A stretch of 64,000 bases of DNA, from NCBI GenBank assembly GCA_037179515.1, contig JAXCGZ010021020.1, positions 1-64,000 of the forward strand. The letters run 5' to 3'. Position 1 is the first letter of the stretch; every line of letters starts with the position of its first letter. Made by a program: the position numbers and the translations under genes. The notes under the pieces are model-generated. The model was not told the origin of the DNA, did not search any database, and saw only the letters and a program-made list of their open reading frames with translations. Below are positions 35,523 through 46,933 of the stretch, one piece after another. This DNA comes from Halocaridina rubra (lineage: Eukaryota > Arthropoda > Malacostraca > Decapoda > Atyidae).

Positions 35523-35983
35523 ACTTGAAAAAGTACATAGCTAAGCTTGAAAAAGTTCAAAGACATGCCACGAAACTGGTACCAAAAATACGCAATCTCA
35601 GTTATGATGAGAGGCTGAAGGAATTAGACTTACCATCACTCGAAGCTAGAAGATTGAGGGGGGATATGGTGACAGTCTTTAAATTCCTTCATGGTTATGA
35701 TAGAGTGGAAAGGGATCGATATTTTTATATGGCTGACTCTAGAACTAGAGGTCATAGTTTGAAGCTTCGTAAGAAAACTTCTTTGCAGGATGTAAGGAAA
35801 TACTTTTTCAGTGTAAGGGTAGTTGAAAATTGGAATTGGCTAAGTGAGGAGGTAGTTAACGCTATCTCAATCCATAGTTTTAAGGACAGGTATGATAAGT
35901 ATCACTGAGTATAAAATGGAACCGATCAGCAGACGGGAAGATACGAGCTTTGGGCTCTTTCCCGTAAACACAATTAGGTAAAT
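35523..35983 (+). pseudogene. LINE copy 3, RT C-terminal fragment and 3'UTR
   Basis: HLKKYIAKLEKVQRHATKLV to the DRYDKYH stop at 35908, then the 3'UTR hairpin at 35933-35965 and one AATTAGGTAA tail unit. About 95% identical to copies 1 and 2. The catalytic part is absent. It retains LRKKTSLQ. Confidence 0.92.
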
Positions 35984-38450
35984 ACACTCATATACACACT
36001 CACGCACACACACACACCAAGGAACATTAATGCAGCATCTAGCACACATTTTCTCACTCAAATGCTGTCACCTCTTCCCCACTTCCACCCCAAACTCACC
36101 TCTGCAAACATATCCATACCCAGTTAACATGCCACACCATCAAGTCACTTAGTGGCTTTCACAATCTCCCAACACCAATCCTTTTGAATCCTCCTTTCAC
36201 CTTCCCCAAGAGGATAGAGTCCATCTGGGCAGAATGCTACAGGGACACCACCCATCCCCTCTGATCTCTCAGAAGAAGCTGGACGATTCTGTTAGTCTTG
36301 CCCATCCTGGATGTAACATGTCTACTCATACAGTCATACTCATTTTAGAAGCCTGAACCTCATATAACCACATTTGCCAAGAACACCACACTCCCTCAGA
36401 GCTTTGCGGGAAAGTCTGGAATTAGCTGTGGCATTCCTTATGGACTTGGGGTTATTTGGCCAGGCAGCTTAAGGATTGTCAACAAGAGGAAAATTTTAAG
36501 AAAGAATGGTTAAACCAGTTAGTATATTTGCTCCTTGTATTATGGAAATGAACTTGGTAGAAGATATGAAGATGTTGGGCTTTAACACACATCATTACCA
36601 TTGACATTGAACCAGCTTATATAACCGAACCCTTTCCTCCCTGATAATAACTAAAACTCCTCTTTTTTTTGCAGGATGCAACTACAGGTGAAAGCATTCA
36701 AATAATTGTCACAACAGCATGATGGAAAAGGTAAATATTAACAAGGATGTGATTAAAGTACTATCTGCACTGTATACTTAGTATGATGATGATGACCTCT
36801 TCTTTGTTTTATGTGTTAATCTGCAAAATTTTTTACTTGGCCATGGAGCTTGTGCCTAAAAATTTCAGACTTTACTCTTGTATGTTATAGAAATGACTGA
36901 AAGTGGACTAAAATTTTTTAGAGAAACTTACTTTTTGGGTTAGTTTTTAGATAATGGATTGTTGCAAAACCATATTCTCCTAACTTTTAAGGTAAACAGT
37001 TTAATGACATGAGATATACTTGTCGTGTAAAACGTGGGATAATTCACGTACAATTGTATAATGGGAATTTGTATGTTCTTTATATATTCCAGTCTATATA
37101 TTTATGGTTTATTGAGATGTACTATTATGACTTAATGTATTCCTGTAGCAAACAAAACTCGTACATTATATAACAATCTATAATTTAAATAATCAATTTG
37201 TGTGTTAGTCCTGATTATTTTTGTAACTTGAAATTGATATACTGCATCTAATTTGGTTATAGTCAAGCGTACTATGTGGAGTCTTGCTTGATGAATGACC
37301 TAAGCAGCACTCTTCAGTTAATGCTGTAGACAAGCTTACAAGATGACTGTGCTTCAAATGTTCATTATGTAATGCAGCATCTCTTATTATGAGGATATTA
37401 AATCGATGAAAAGGAAAACATGGTGAGTATTTCTTTGTTATTTGCTGATAAGAGAAGCACATGAAATGATTGTTCTTGAGACAATTTGTTGAGGTTTGGC
37501 TTATATTGAATTCGTTTGTGCCTTTTTTCTTTTATTTCCTTGACAGCATTGCTTCTTAGTATTTTAACCCACACTTTAACCCATTTGAAAGTAAACTTCT
37601 TATCACTATTGTAATTGTGTGGGGACCACTGGAGAATAATTGTCAGCGTGTTCGACTCTGGAGTCAGTAGAACAGCAATCGAGACCACCATGAGTCGATA
37701 GAAATGTAGCATCCAGTCTTAATTCCCCATCCACACTTTCTCTAGGATCAATTTTTAGAATGATCCCACTGAATGACTGAAAATCCTACTTGGGAATGGA
37801 AGCTTTTATTAATTGTGACTTATTGAAGATGGTGTTTTGCTTGGACACTGTACCCCATCGAAGCCATTTGAGTAGCTACAACTTTAACTAGAAAGAAACT
37901 ATATACACAGTACATATAAGGAACTTGCTTTTTTCTGCTCTGCCACTCTAACTTCTTTTATCAAATGTTTGTAGTAATAAAAATTTAAGGAAAAGGTCGT
38001 CATTACGCAACTACCTTATCCCTTGCAGTCGCCTATGAAGACATACTGGGAAAACGATGGTAGTATTCTTTTTATAAAAAAAATACAGTACTAATGTAGC
38101 AGAATGGCATAACATAAGGCAGTTCAAAAGCTTGGAATTTTCAGCTGCCCTTTTTAATTGTTTCTTTTCACACATTTTATTCTAAATTCAATAAATCAGC
38201 TGTTCAGTTGAATGGGTCTAATGAATGGTTATAAAAACCTTTACAGTGAAATTTTAATTTACTTAGGGAAATTTTGTACAAAAAGTTAAATAAGCATCCT
38301 AAAATAAAAGTGTGTTCATTGTAAGGCTAAAATCTTACACCATTCTGAGATTGAACTATCCCATGTATCAACAGAAAACTATTGATTTCTGTACAAATTT
38401 ACACTCCTGAAGTAAATTAAATTCGTGAGTTTAAAAAATACACAACAGAG
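35984..38450. other. Spacer, no gene recognised
   Basis: Non-coding, with AT-rich simple sequence and a short CA-rich start. A weak tRNA-like segment at about 37616-37700 may be an old SINE. Confidence 0.45.
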
Positions 38451-39189
38451 TACAGGGGGTTCCTATATATCGTCAGGGCTCCATTCCTGACAGCTGACTT
38501 TATTTGAATTTCGATGTAAGCCGGAATTCATGTAGATTCGAACCTAAGTCCTTCAACCTATGTTAAAAATAAACCATCAAAAACATAGAAAAAACTATGT
38601 TCCTAATGGTTCTTAAAAAATTATTAATACTCGTCTTAATATTATACCTAAATTGTAAAATTAACATTATAAGATATAGGTACTGTATAATAATGCAACA
38701 CTTATATACATAAAAATATCTGTACTGTAGTACACTACAAAAATATCTGTACTGTAGTACACTACAATATTACTGTATAGGACAAAGCTGTAAGTATGCT
38801 GTACTGTGGTTTGCTTGCATAGGGAGGGCGAGAATGGCTTATTAGGAGGTGAAAGTTGTAGAGGCAGCTGCTGAGGAGACTGGATAAGGTGAGTCAGGAA
38901 AGGCAAAAGAAGAATCAATACATCATATATAGAAAAAGAAGACTGTACATACTGTGTTATAAGTTTTCATTTAAAGATTATAAAACACTCTTATAAATAT
39001 ACAATATATCACACTACAGCAAAATAAGTTCTCATTGTAAAATTATACAATACACTTATAAATATAAAAATATTACCCTACAAAAAAATAAGTTCTTAGT
39101 GTAAGATAATAAAACACACTTATAGCCATTAAAATATTACACTACAACAAAGCTGTAAGTATTGCTTACTTTTACTGTACTCATGTGGT

Positions 39190-39410
39190 GTGCTTGCCTA
39201 GGGAGGGAGAGACTTGGTCATGGATGCGATCTTTGTCTTTGATGATCGTGGCCACGGTCATATGGACTAGTCCGAGATTGCGGCCAATATTTGTAGAAGA
39301 TTCTTCCTTTTTAGCACGGTTTGCCTCTTTAGTTTTAATTTCCACAATGATGGCTTTTCTTTCTTAGTGGCACTGCCATCATAACTATCACTAATACGCT
39401 TGGGAGCCAT
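39190..39410 (-). pseudogene. Tigger transposase N-terminus (psq-type HTH)
   Basis: MAPKRISDSYDGSATKKEKP starts at 39410, then a frameshift and a helix-turn-helix stretch including DHGHDHQRQRS/TVATIIKDKDRI. This is the DNA-binding Pipsqueak-like head of Tigger transposases, which bind the element's ends. The rest of the gene is missing. Confidence 0.7.
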
Positions 39411-39557
39411 AGTAAAGTCTGTAACGATCGAACACAACGAGAGAGCAGACGAAAGGCCTAGACACAATGTGTCGGGCAGGAATAAACTGAGTTGTGCTTC
39501 TCCTCCCTCTCCTATTGCCACGTGATTCCTATTTCTTACACTACGCTCAGCAAACTA

Positions 39558-40360
39558 TTTTGAATAAAATCGTATTTACATCTTTGCTTTTGGTATTTTT
39601 CTTCTTAACTTCAATATAATTTTTCAATATAGCCATCTTTATATAGAAAAATACATAAATAAAGCCATTAACTTGATAAATATGAATACAGCCGTGCATT
39701 CGAGTGTAAATAAAATCGTATATACAGCTGAGTGTTTGGTATTTTTTCTTTTTAAATTCAATATAATTTTTCAATATATCCAACTATATATAAATAAATA
39801 AATAAAGTCATTAACTTGATAAATACGAATACAGAACAGCTGTGTTTGCTACTGTTATAATATGTTGAGCCATTGCAAAGGCATCCTGTAAAATTGTAGG
39901 TGACGAGTTGTCTGTTAAAAAATGTACACTTACTTGGAGTCAATAAAGTAATGTAAATATTACTTTAATGTCTCCAAGTAAGTGTGCATTTTTTAATAGA
40001 CAACTCATCAGCCTACAACTTTATAGGAAGCCTTTGTAGTAGTTCCACATATTATAACAGCTACCTTTGTATTTGTGCATATTTCAAATAAAATCGTATT
40101 TACAGCTATATGTTTGGTATCTTTCTTTTTAAGTTCATTATAATCAAATATATAAACAAGTAAATGAATGAAATCAGTAACTTGATAAATATGACTACAG
40201 CAGTGCTGCTAGCTGTGTATTTATGTGTATTTCGAATAAAATCGTATTTACAGCTATGTGTTTGTTTTTGTTTTAAATGCAATATAATCTTTCAATATAA
40301 CCAAGTATTTAAAAAAATAAATAAAGCCATTAACTTGATAAATATGAATAGAGCAGTGCT
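39558..40360. repeat. ~150 bp tandem repeat in Tigger 1, four units
   Basis: Units beginning AATAAAATCGTATTTACA occur at about 39562, 39711, 40087 and 40236, each ending TTAACTTGATAAATA(T/C)GA. Units 2 and 3 are separated by the palindromic insert. Related but more diverged units occur at about 45230-45520. Confidence 0.8.
39848..40068. mobile_element. Palindromic (foldback) MITE, ~220 bp
   Basis: Arms of about 105 bp pair with few mismatches: GTTATAATATGT and CACTTACTTGGAG on the left, their complements on the right. The centre is AAAGTAATGTAAATATTACTTT at about 39945-39966. It sits between two units of the ~150 bp repeat. Confidence 0.82.
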
Positions 40361-40523
40361 GGTAGCTGTGTATTGCTCCGGCGCTTTCACAAACTATTTT
40401 GTCGTGCGGTTTAAATTTACCGCACCAGCCAGGTAGATCGAAAAATTAATTCATTAATAATTTATTAATAATTTTTTTGCCTTTGTCGTAACTCGGAATG
40501 ATGTTATACGAGGACCTAATGTA

Positions 40524-40911
40524 CTATATTCTAAAACATAGAAAAATAATCTAAGTTCTTAATATAAGACATAAAAACAGTAAAACTACACTATACAGTA
40601 TTGCTTACCTATACTTGTGATCAATGACATAAAAATAGCAAAAGTGCTTTATCCTTAATGATCATCATCACAGTCGAACAGGCTAATCCCAGTGAGAGGC
40701 CAATATTCATAGCATTTTCTCCCTCTTCCGAGCATATTACTCTTTCAGTTTTAAGTTCCATTGTGATATCTTTTCTTTCTTTGCAGCACTCCCATAAAAA
40801 ATATCACCACTGCGCTTGCAAGGTAGGTCGAAAAATTGATTTATTAATAATTTATTAATTATTTATTGTTCTCTGTCGTAATGGCAGAATGTTGTAAATC
40901 AGGAACCCCTG
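40524..40911 (-). mobile_element. Tigger element 2, truncated
   Basis: A right end TCAGGAACCCCTG (inverse CAGGGGTTCC) at 40911 is followed by TA, and a psq-type fragment lies on the minus strand at about 40648-40790 (MELKTERVICSEE, TVMMIIKDKA). The left portion is lost. Confidence 0.6.
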
Positions 40912-41340
40912 TATCAGCTCATGCTACTTTCACCATTTTTTCACCATTATCAGTTCTCTTTATTATTGCCAGTTTCATTTCTGTTGAAATGGCATGCCTT
41001 TTATTTGAAGCACCACTAACATTTATAGTATTTGGCTTTTCACCAGTCATGATTACTACACGATGAAAAAGATATTTCACGATAAAAAGCCTGGTACGCA
41101 TCGGAGAGTTCCAGTGTCTTTGGGACGCAATCTGAGAACAGACCGGAACTTTGTGGTAACAGATCTAGTGCTGCCCGCATCTTGTTAGCAGCTGAATGTC
41201 ATACTAGGCTCAATCGTCACTGCGCGAAAAGTTTGAATTTGCTGCCACACGATTTTGTATTTTTTTATGATTTTTATAATTATTTACTTTTTGCGGACTT
41301 TGTTTGTATATACAAATGTTCGTAAGTAAGGGAGCGTCTG
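40912..41340 (-). mobile_element. Tigger element 3, truncated
   Basis: Minus-strand MTGEKPNTINVSGASNKRHA starts at 41050 and runs into TEMKLAIIKRTDNGEKMVKV, a psq HTH head. The right end GGAGCGTCTG is followed by TA (41341-41342). Body missing. Confidence 0.62.
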
Positions 41341-42172
41341 TATATATATACAGGGGGTCCTCAACTTATGTCGTAGTTCTGTTCCTGAAGACATGATGTA
41401 TCCCGATTTTCAATGTAAGTCGGAACACTCCTGAATAAGAACCTAGGTCACCCACCTATGCTATAGCAGTAAGAAAGTTAATAGTCTAAGAATTATATTA
41501 TATACAGTACAGTATTGCTTATCTTTACTTCTGTGGTTGGCTTCTACACTGGAAGGGGCATTGCAAGGGAGGGAGAGACAGGCTTATTGGAAGAAGAAAG
41601 TTGGAGAGATTGGGGCAGGTGAGTCTACAGAGACATTTGAGGTAAAGGGTACAGGATGAGTTGCTGGGGGCTCACCTTCATGAAGAAACGTTGGAGATGG
41701 GTCTGGAAGGATGCTATCATCTTCTCTTCCGAAATATCCATGTAGCACCGCAGGGAATCCATTACCACTCTTGCTACCTTAGTGTACCTGGCAGTGTTGG
41801 GGTCCTCAGCCTCAAACTTTGCCAACCCTTTTGCTATCAGGGCAAAACCTTCTTCCATTCCTTGCTTGTAAATTTCTTTGGCTCTGGGCTTGGCATTTCT
41901 TCCTCCTCTTCAATTAATTGCTTCTCCATTTAAATGAAGTTCTCAGAAGATAGCTCCTTTCCATGATATTCCTGTATCTCTGTTACATCATCAACCACCA
42001 CCTCAAACTTAAGCTCCTTCCTCAGGGCAACAGCATTCTTGGAAACGGCCTCAACTCAAAGTAATGGAAGTCATTCACAAGCTGGGGACACAGTTTCTTC
42101 TATACCCCATTCAAGTTTGTCTTCTGAACTTCCTCCCAGCTTTCAGCAATATTCTTGACATCTTGAAGAATA

Positions 42173-43063
42173 CAGAAGGTCCCCTACTTACGAACATACA
42201 CAGATACGAACAAAACCCTACCCATTATCTACTCATGTATTATTCATGTATTACTGTACTGTACTGTATTATTACATTATTATTGCTCTATTAAAATTCT
42301 TTAATACTGCATACTGTTTTATGTAGCAGTTATGAATCATAGCGAACTGTAATTATTACACAAGGTTCCAGGTCCCATTGTTCCAAATGTTCCTGTTGAA
42401 GTAAGTGATAGAGAGATTCATCTCCTAAAGTTGAAGACCAGGAAGTTCCGCCTCTAGAGAGGTCCAAAAATTTTTTTTCTAGGAAAGTGTCTTCAGCTTA
42501 GAGTGTTCTGTACTTGCTATGCCTTGGTGCTTTTCAAGGTTTGATAAACTTTAAATAGTATTTAAGAAATCCCTGGATATTGTATATGTTGGTGAAACAT
42601 CTGTGTGCCACACCAAGCACAAAACAATCCATGCTGAAGACACTTTTCTGGAAAAGTGTCCTCAGGTTGTATTCAGGGCAAAAGATATTTCATTGTTGAA
42701 GATATTTCTAGAGAGGAGCTAATAACTTTGAGAGAAAATCCTTTCCATCATTCTCTTCAACAGGGACATTTGAAATAAAGGGTCCTGGAATTTGTGTAAT
42801 AATTGCAGTCCTTAATTTTGCTTAACCAATATATATACAGTACTGTGTATACAAAATATCAACTTATGAACATATTAAAATTCATTAATGCTGTATACTA
42901 TATGCTTTCTGTAATAGTTAAGTGTCTTTAGCCTTAGTACTGTACAGTTCTGCATATATATCTACTGTACATTGGTCTTTTTTACTTAAACGCAGCTTAT
43001 GAACAATTCTAATTACAAACGATCTTCTGGAACTTAACTCGATCATAAGTTGGGGAGTGTCTG
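42173..43063. mobile_element. Tigger 5, non-autonomous, nested in Tigger 4
   Basis: CAGAAGGTCCCCTACTTACG at the left and the inverse CAGACACTCCCCAACTTATG at the right; TA on both sides (42171-42172, 43064-43065). 891 bp without a convincing transposase. The Tigger 4 coding sequence continues on both sides. Confidence 0.82.
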
Positions 43064-43584
43064 TATTGTAAGACTTCAAAACTCCTTGAGAGTCAAGTTC
43101 TTGTCCTTCTCAGTTGCTCTGAGAGCTATAGCGATTGTCCTTCGGAAGTAGTAGGCCTTAAAAAAGGTAAATGCACCCTGATTTATTGGCTGTAACAGGA
43201 CATTGGTATTAGATGAAAGGTAAACCACCTTGACATTAGGATGGAAATCACCCATATGGTCTGGCTGACCAGTGGCATAGTCCAGCAAGAGCAACACCAT
43301 ATAGGGCAGACCATTGGCTGTACAGTAGCTCTCCATTTCTGGCACAAAATGACTGCTGAACCAATCCTCGAAAGTTTTAAGGGTTATCCACACCTTCTAG
43401 TTTGACTTCCAGATGACAGGCAGTTGACCCTTCCAAATGTCCTTGAGTGCCCTTGGATATTCTGCCAAGTAAACCAACAAGGGCTTCAGCTTGGAGTCTC
43501 CAGAAACATTGCCCCCCGAAAGCAAAGTCAGCCTCTATTTCTAAATTTTTGGTTTGATGCTGTCTTCTCCTCTTTGGCGCAGTA

Positions 43585-44440
43585 CACCTAGTTTTTAGAA
43601 TAACGTGAAGATAGGTTCTCAGTAGTGCCGCATATTGCAATTTTCGCATAATTTAATGAGTGCTTTTCCATAAGAAATAATGATAGTGGGTATTGATGCG
43701 TTCCACAACCGTCCATAGACACACTATACCAAAGATATAAGATAAGTAAAACATATTTTATAAGTACATAGGAAAGCAGAAAGACCTGTAGTTATTTATA
43801 TTAACATGCAAATAGTGTACAGTATGAAAGATATACAGATTTACTGTACAGTAAACAAATTAACGCACTCCATTATGCGGTGGGCAACAGGCATACACTG
43901 GGAGTGCATGGTGATGGGTAGGACGATGATACAAACGTTTTGCCGCCTCCGTATCAGCTGATGCACTCTCGCATGCTATTTCCCCCGGATGATATTATAT
44001 AAAAAATTTGTTTGCTGTTTGTTCTTAATGCTATTTTTCATTTTTTTTTCATAATATTCAATCGCATTAAGTGGTAGAGGAAGAGGAGGATGTGGGAGAA
44101 TGAACCTCGATCCACAAACGTTTTGCCACTTCCGTATCAGCTGATGCAACCTCGCACACTATTTCCCTAATGATATTATATCGAAAATTTGTTTGCTGTT
44201 TGTTCTTAATGCTTTTTTTCCATTATCTTTATGATATCCGATCGCATTAAGCTGTAGAAGAGGAGGAGGATGGCTGAAAAGTGCCTCCGAGGTGGTCGAT
44301 TATTTACTAAAATGAAAATATTTTTTCGAATTTTTTTGCATGGGCATTATTCGCGAATTTCGTATTTTTTTACTATTATTTTTAAGGGTCGTTATTCCAG
44401 TTTTGCGGATTATAAACACGCGGAAAAAGCAAACAAGGTG
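43585..44440. mobile_element. MITE-like DNA transposon with CACCT ends (copy b)
   Basis: CACCTAGTTTTTAG at the left, inverse CACCTTGTTTGC at the right, TA duplicated at 43583-43584 and 44441-44442. Inserted just after the first catalytic block of the Tigger 4 transposase. The interior holds ~180 bp units (CGTATCAGCTGATGCA ... CGCATTAAG) that also form the array at 48.9-50.2 kb. Confidence 0.82.
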
Positions 44441-45534
44441 TATGTATGTTTAGGTATATGCTTACAGAAGAAACCGGACTCATCCACGTTAAACTTTGTT
44501 CAGCACGGTAACCCCCTTCCTTAATTATCTCAGCCAACGTACTAGGAAAATCACTTGCTGCTTTCTCATGGCACTAGATGCTCCACCTTGCTCCATAAGA
44601 TTATGCAAATTAGCACAAGCCTTAAAATACATAAACCTACCCCAATTGGCCACAATCTCTTCGCTTTCACTCCCTTTCCTTTTCACGGCCTCAAAGAATA
44701 TTTTGGCTTTCTTTTGAATTAACATAAGGCTCACTGGGATACGCTGTTGATGCTGGTCGTCCAGTCAAAGCGCTAATAACTTTTCCATTTCAATTATTTG
44801 GCCACTATGCTACTTAGTAATCACATTGGACTTCATAGGAGCAGAACCTTTCACATGTTCAAGAATGTATCCTTTATCCTTAATAATCGTAACCACAGTC
44901 AAACAGGTTAACTCCAGTGAGCAGCCAAGTTTGGAAGCAGTTTCTCCCTTTTTGAAGCGTATCACTATGCCTAATTTAACTTCCTTGATGATGGCTTTCC
45001 TTTTCTTTAAAGCAGTGCTATCAGAAGAAACTCCTATTCACTTGGAAGCCATAGCACAGGTCAGTAGGTATCGCAAACACGAGCGAAGCAAACCGAAGAG
45101 CAAATGAGAATGAGAACAATATGGTGTACGAGCGAGAACTGGGTGACACGTCTTCCTCAGTCGAATGCCATGTGATGACATATTCTTACACCTTGCTCAA
45201 CGAACTGTTCCGCATGAGGATCGTATATACGACAATGTATTTGGTAATCTTTTAAATAATTACAACTAGGTTCTTTACATGAGCAAATGCACAAACAAAT
45301 GAATAAATATAAAGATTAACTTGATATATATGTATACAACTGTGCCATGTGATTATGTATTCATCCGCCACGCAATAAAGTGTGCAAAATGGAAATCTTT
45401 TTTTTGACTATGTATTTGGTAATATTTTACACAATTTCAAACTAGGTCCTTGACAATACAAATAATATATACACAAACAACATTGCTGCGTGATGACATA
45501 TTCATCTGCCACACTCAAGAAACTGTTCAGTGCG

Positions 45535-45895
45535 CGAAGTTTGTATGTATAGAGATTTGTATTTCGCAAAGTGGTTGGTGCAGCAACTGTTTCTTCCCAT
45601 GTACCTCCAGACTCTGGAACACTCTTCCTTATTCTGTCTTTCCTAATTCTTATAACCTATCTTTCTCCAAGAAGCAGATATATCTTCATCTCAGGACCTA
45701 ATCCTTCATATCTCTAGCTCCTCAGTACTTTGATTATTCTTTCAGTGAGTCCATTTCCTTTGTGTATCATTACCTCATCTCTGCCTTGTCCATAACTTTT
45801 TTCTTTTCCTTCATGTTAATGTTTTCTCATACTCGGGCATTTATTAATTAAGACAGTTTTTTGCCCGTCCCGGTGTCACACTCATGAAAAAAAAA
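45535..45895 (+). mobile_element. Jockey-type LINE 3' fragment
   Basis: Plus-strand NCFFPCTSRLWNTLPYSVFP then NSYNLSFSKKQIYLHLRT is the C-terminal tail of the Jockey-like RT family seen on the minus strand at 52.7-58.3 kb. It is followed by a T-rich 3'UTR and a short A-tract (ATGAAAAAAAAAAGG at 45885). Inserted in the right part of Tigger 4. Confidence 0.75.
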
Positions 45896-45972
45896 AGGTC
45901 GAATAAAATTATTTATTCATTATTTATGGGGGTTGCATTGTAATGACTAAACATTGTAAGTCGAGGACACTA

Positions 45973-46933
45973 ACCTGAGGACCCCTTTATTTGGTATCAG
46001 GTGACAAGGAAAAAATATAATTCACAAGATATTTTTGTATGTATTTAATAGTTCAGAGAAAACGTGGTTTATTAATAGAGCTATATGATGTGTTTTTGGA
46101 AAGGTTGGCCTAATTTCTACACTAATTATGTCTCTAATGATCATTACTTTTGATAGGTCAAATAATATAAATATAGAATAATAATGGGCCTTAGGATCAA
46201 TGAATTTGAAGGAACAACAGAGGCATCTGTTGTTTCCTTCTCCCTACCAAATCATACTCTTGAGTGTGTCTCTAGAAATGGCAACCAGGTAATAGGAAAA
46301 ATGCTTAAGATATGCCTTGACTGAGAGTGATAGGAGAGTGAAAGGCACATATCCCTTCCCAAAATTTTATCATTATGGAATTTACAGAAGAAATGAGGAT
46401 GGATAGATAATAATGAGACCCTAGTACCTGCTGATTCATTTGTAGAGGTACGATAATGAAATGGTGAGAACATGATATCTCCTGCAGTGTCCTCTGATGT
46501 GTCCATGGTGACTAGACTGGCATAACACCATATACTTGTAGACTTTGAGTCCTCAGGATTGGAGGGATACTCTGAATGACTAGATCACATGGAATGAAGC
46601 TGTTTGGTAATGTGGATCGACGTTGTAAAGTTTTTCTCTCATTTGCAGAATTTATTTCACATGGTGTTCTCTCTGCTCAGAAAAAAAAAAAATTATTGTG
46701 ACACCAAGATGGGCCAAAAAATAATAAAATAAAACAGCCTTTATCGGGCCTGGACACGAAGAATAAATAATGTAAAGAGAAACAGAGATAGAGAGTGTAA
46801 TGACCTGCCAGATGTGAAGGGATTATAAAAGATGTGTAATGAATATCCAAGAATATTCAGTGTAGCTGGTGCCATGAGCTAACCTACTACTGGATACATG
46901 TTGTTTATTTTATATTGCAGATTTCTGGGTGTA
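45973..46933. other. Spacer with dispersed repeat block
   Basis: No gene. 46795-46865 carries the GATGTG(T/C)AA(T/C)GAATATCC-AAGAATATT block shared with 15150-15260 and 58325-58400. Confidence 0.5.

Larger units (their letters stand above)
38453..40521 (-). mobile_element. Tigger/pogo element 1
   Basis: The left end CAGGGGGTTCC and the right end GGACCTAATG (inverse CATTAGGTCC) are flanked by TA (38451-38452; 40522-40523). It carries only the start of a transposase (39410-39190), several ~150 bp repeats (39558-40360) and a palindromic insert. Internally deleted. Confidence 0.78.
41640..45052 (-). pseudogene. Tigger 4 transposase, split by two inserts
   Basis: Domains on the minus strand: psq HTH (45052-44850, KEVKLGIVIRFKKGETASKL), CENP-B-type HTH (44734-44525, MLIQKKAKIFFEAVKRKG and SEEIVANWGRFMYFK), first catalytic Asp in FNVDESGFFCKHIPK (44490-44450), then after the MITE AKEEKTASNQKF and a GGN-like strand (43560-43500). 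The second Asp is in LLLLDYATGQP (43282). The third position is Asn in QPINQGAFTFFKAYY (43183) where Tigger has Asp. After Tigger 5 follow NIAESWEEVQKTNLNGV (42150-42090) and the tail DPNTARYTKVARVV to SFQTHLQRFF (41800-41690). Stops, shifts and the D-to-N change make it inactive. Confidence 0.8.
41351..45972 (-). mobile_element. Tigger element 4, with nested insertions
   Basis: The left end CAGGGGGTCCTCAACTTATG at 41351 follows TA. On the minus strand the transposase runs from 45052 to about 41640 and is interrupted by Tigger 5 (42173-43063), a CACCT MITE (43585-44440) and a LINE tail (45535-45895). The right end is near 45972 and is unclear. This is the most complete minus-strand Tigger in the cluster. 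Confidence 0.75.

Noticed and set aside
36867..38450. Searched for a host gene between LINE copy 3 and the Tigger cluster
   Set aside because: Only short frames without domain, codon or splice support.
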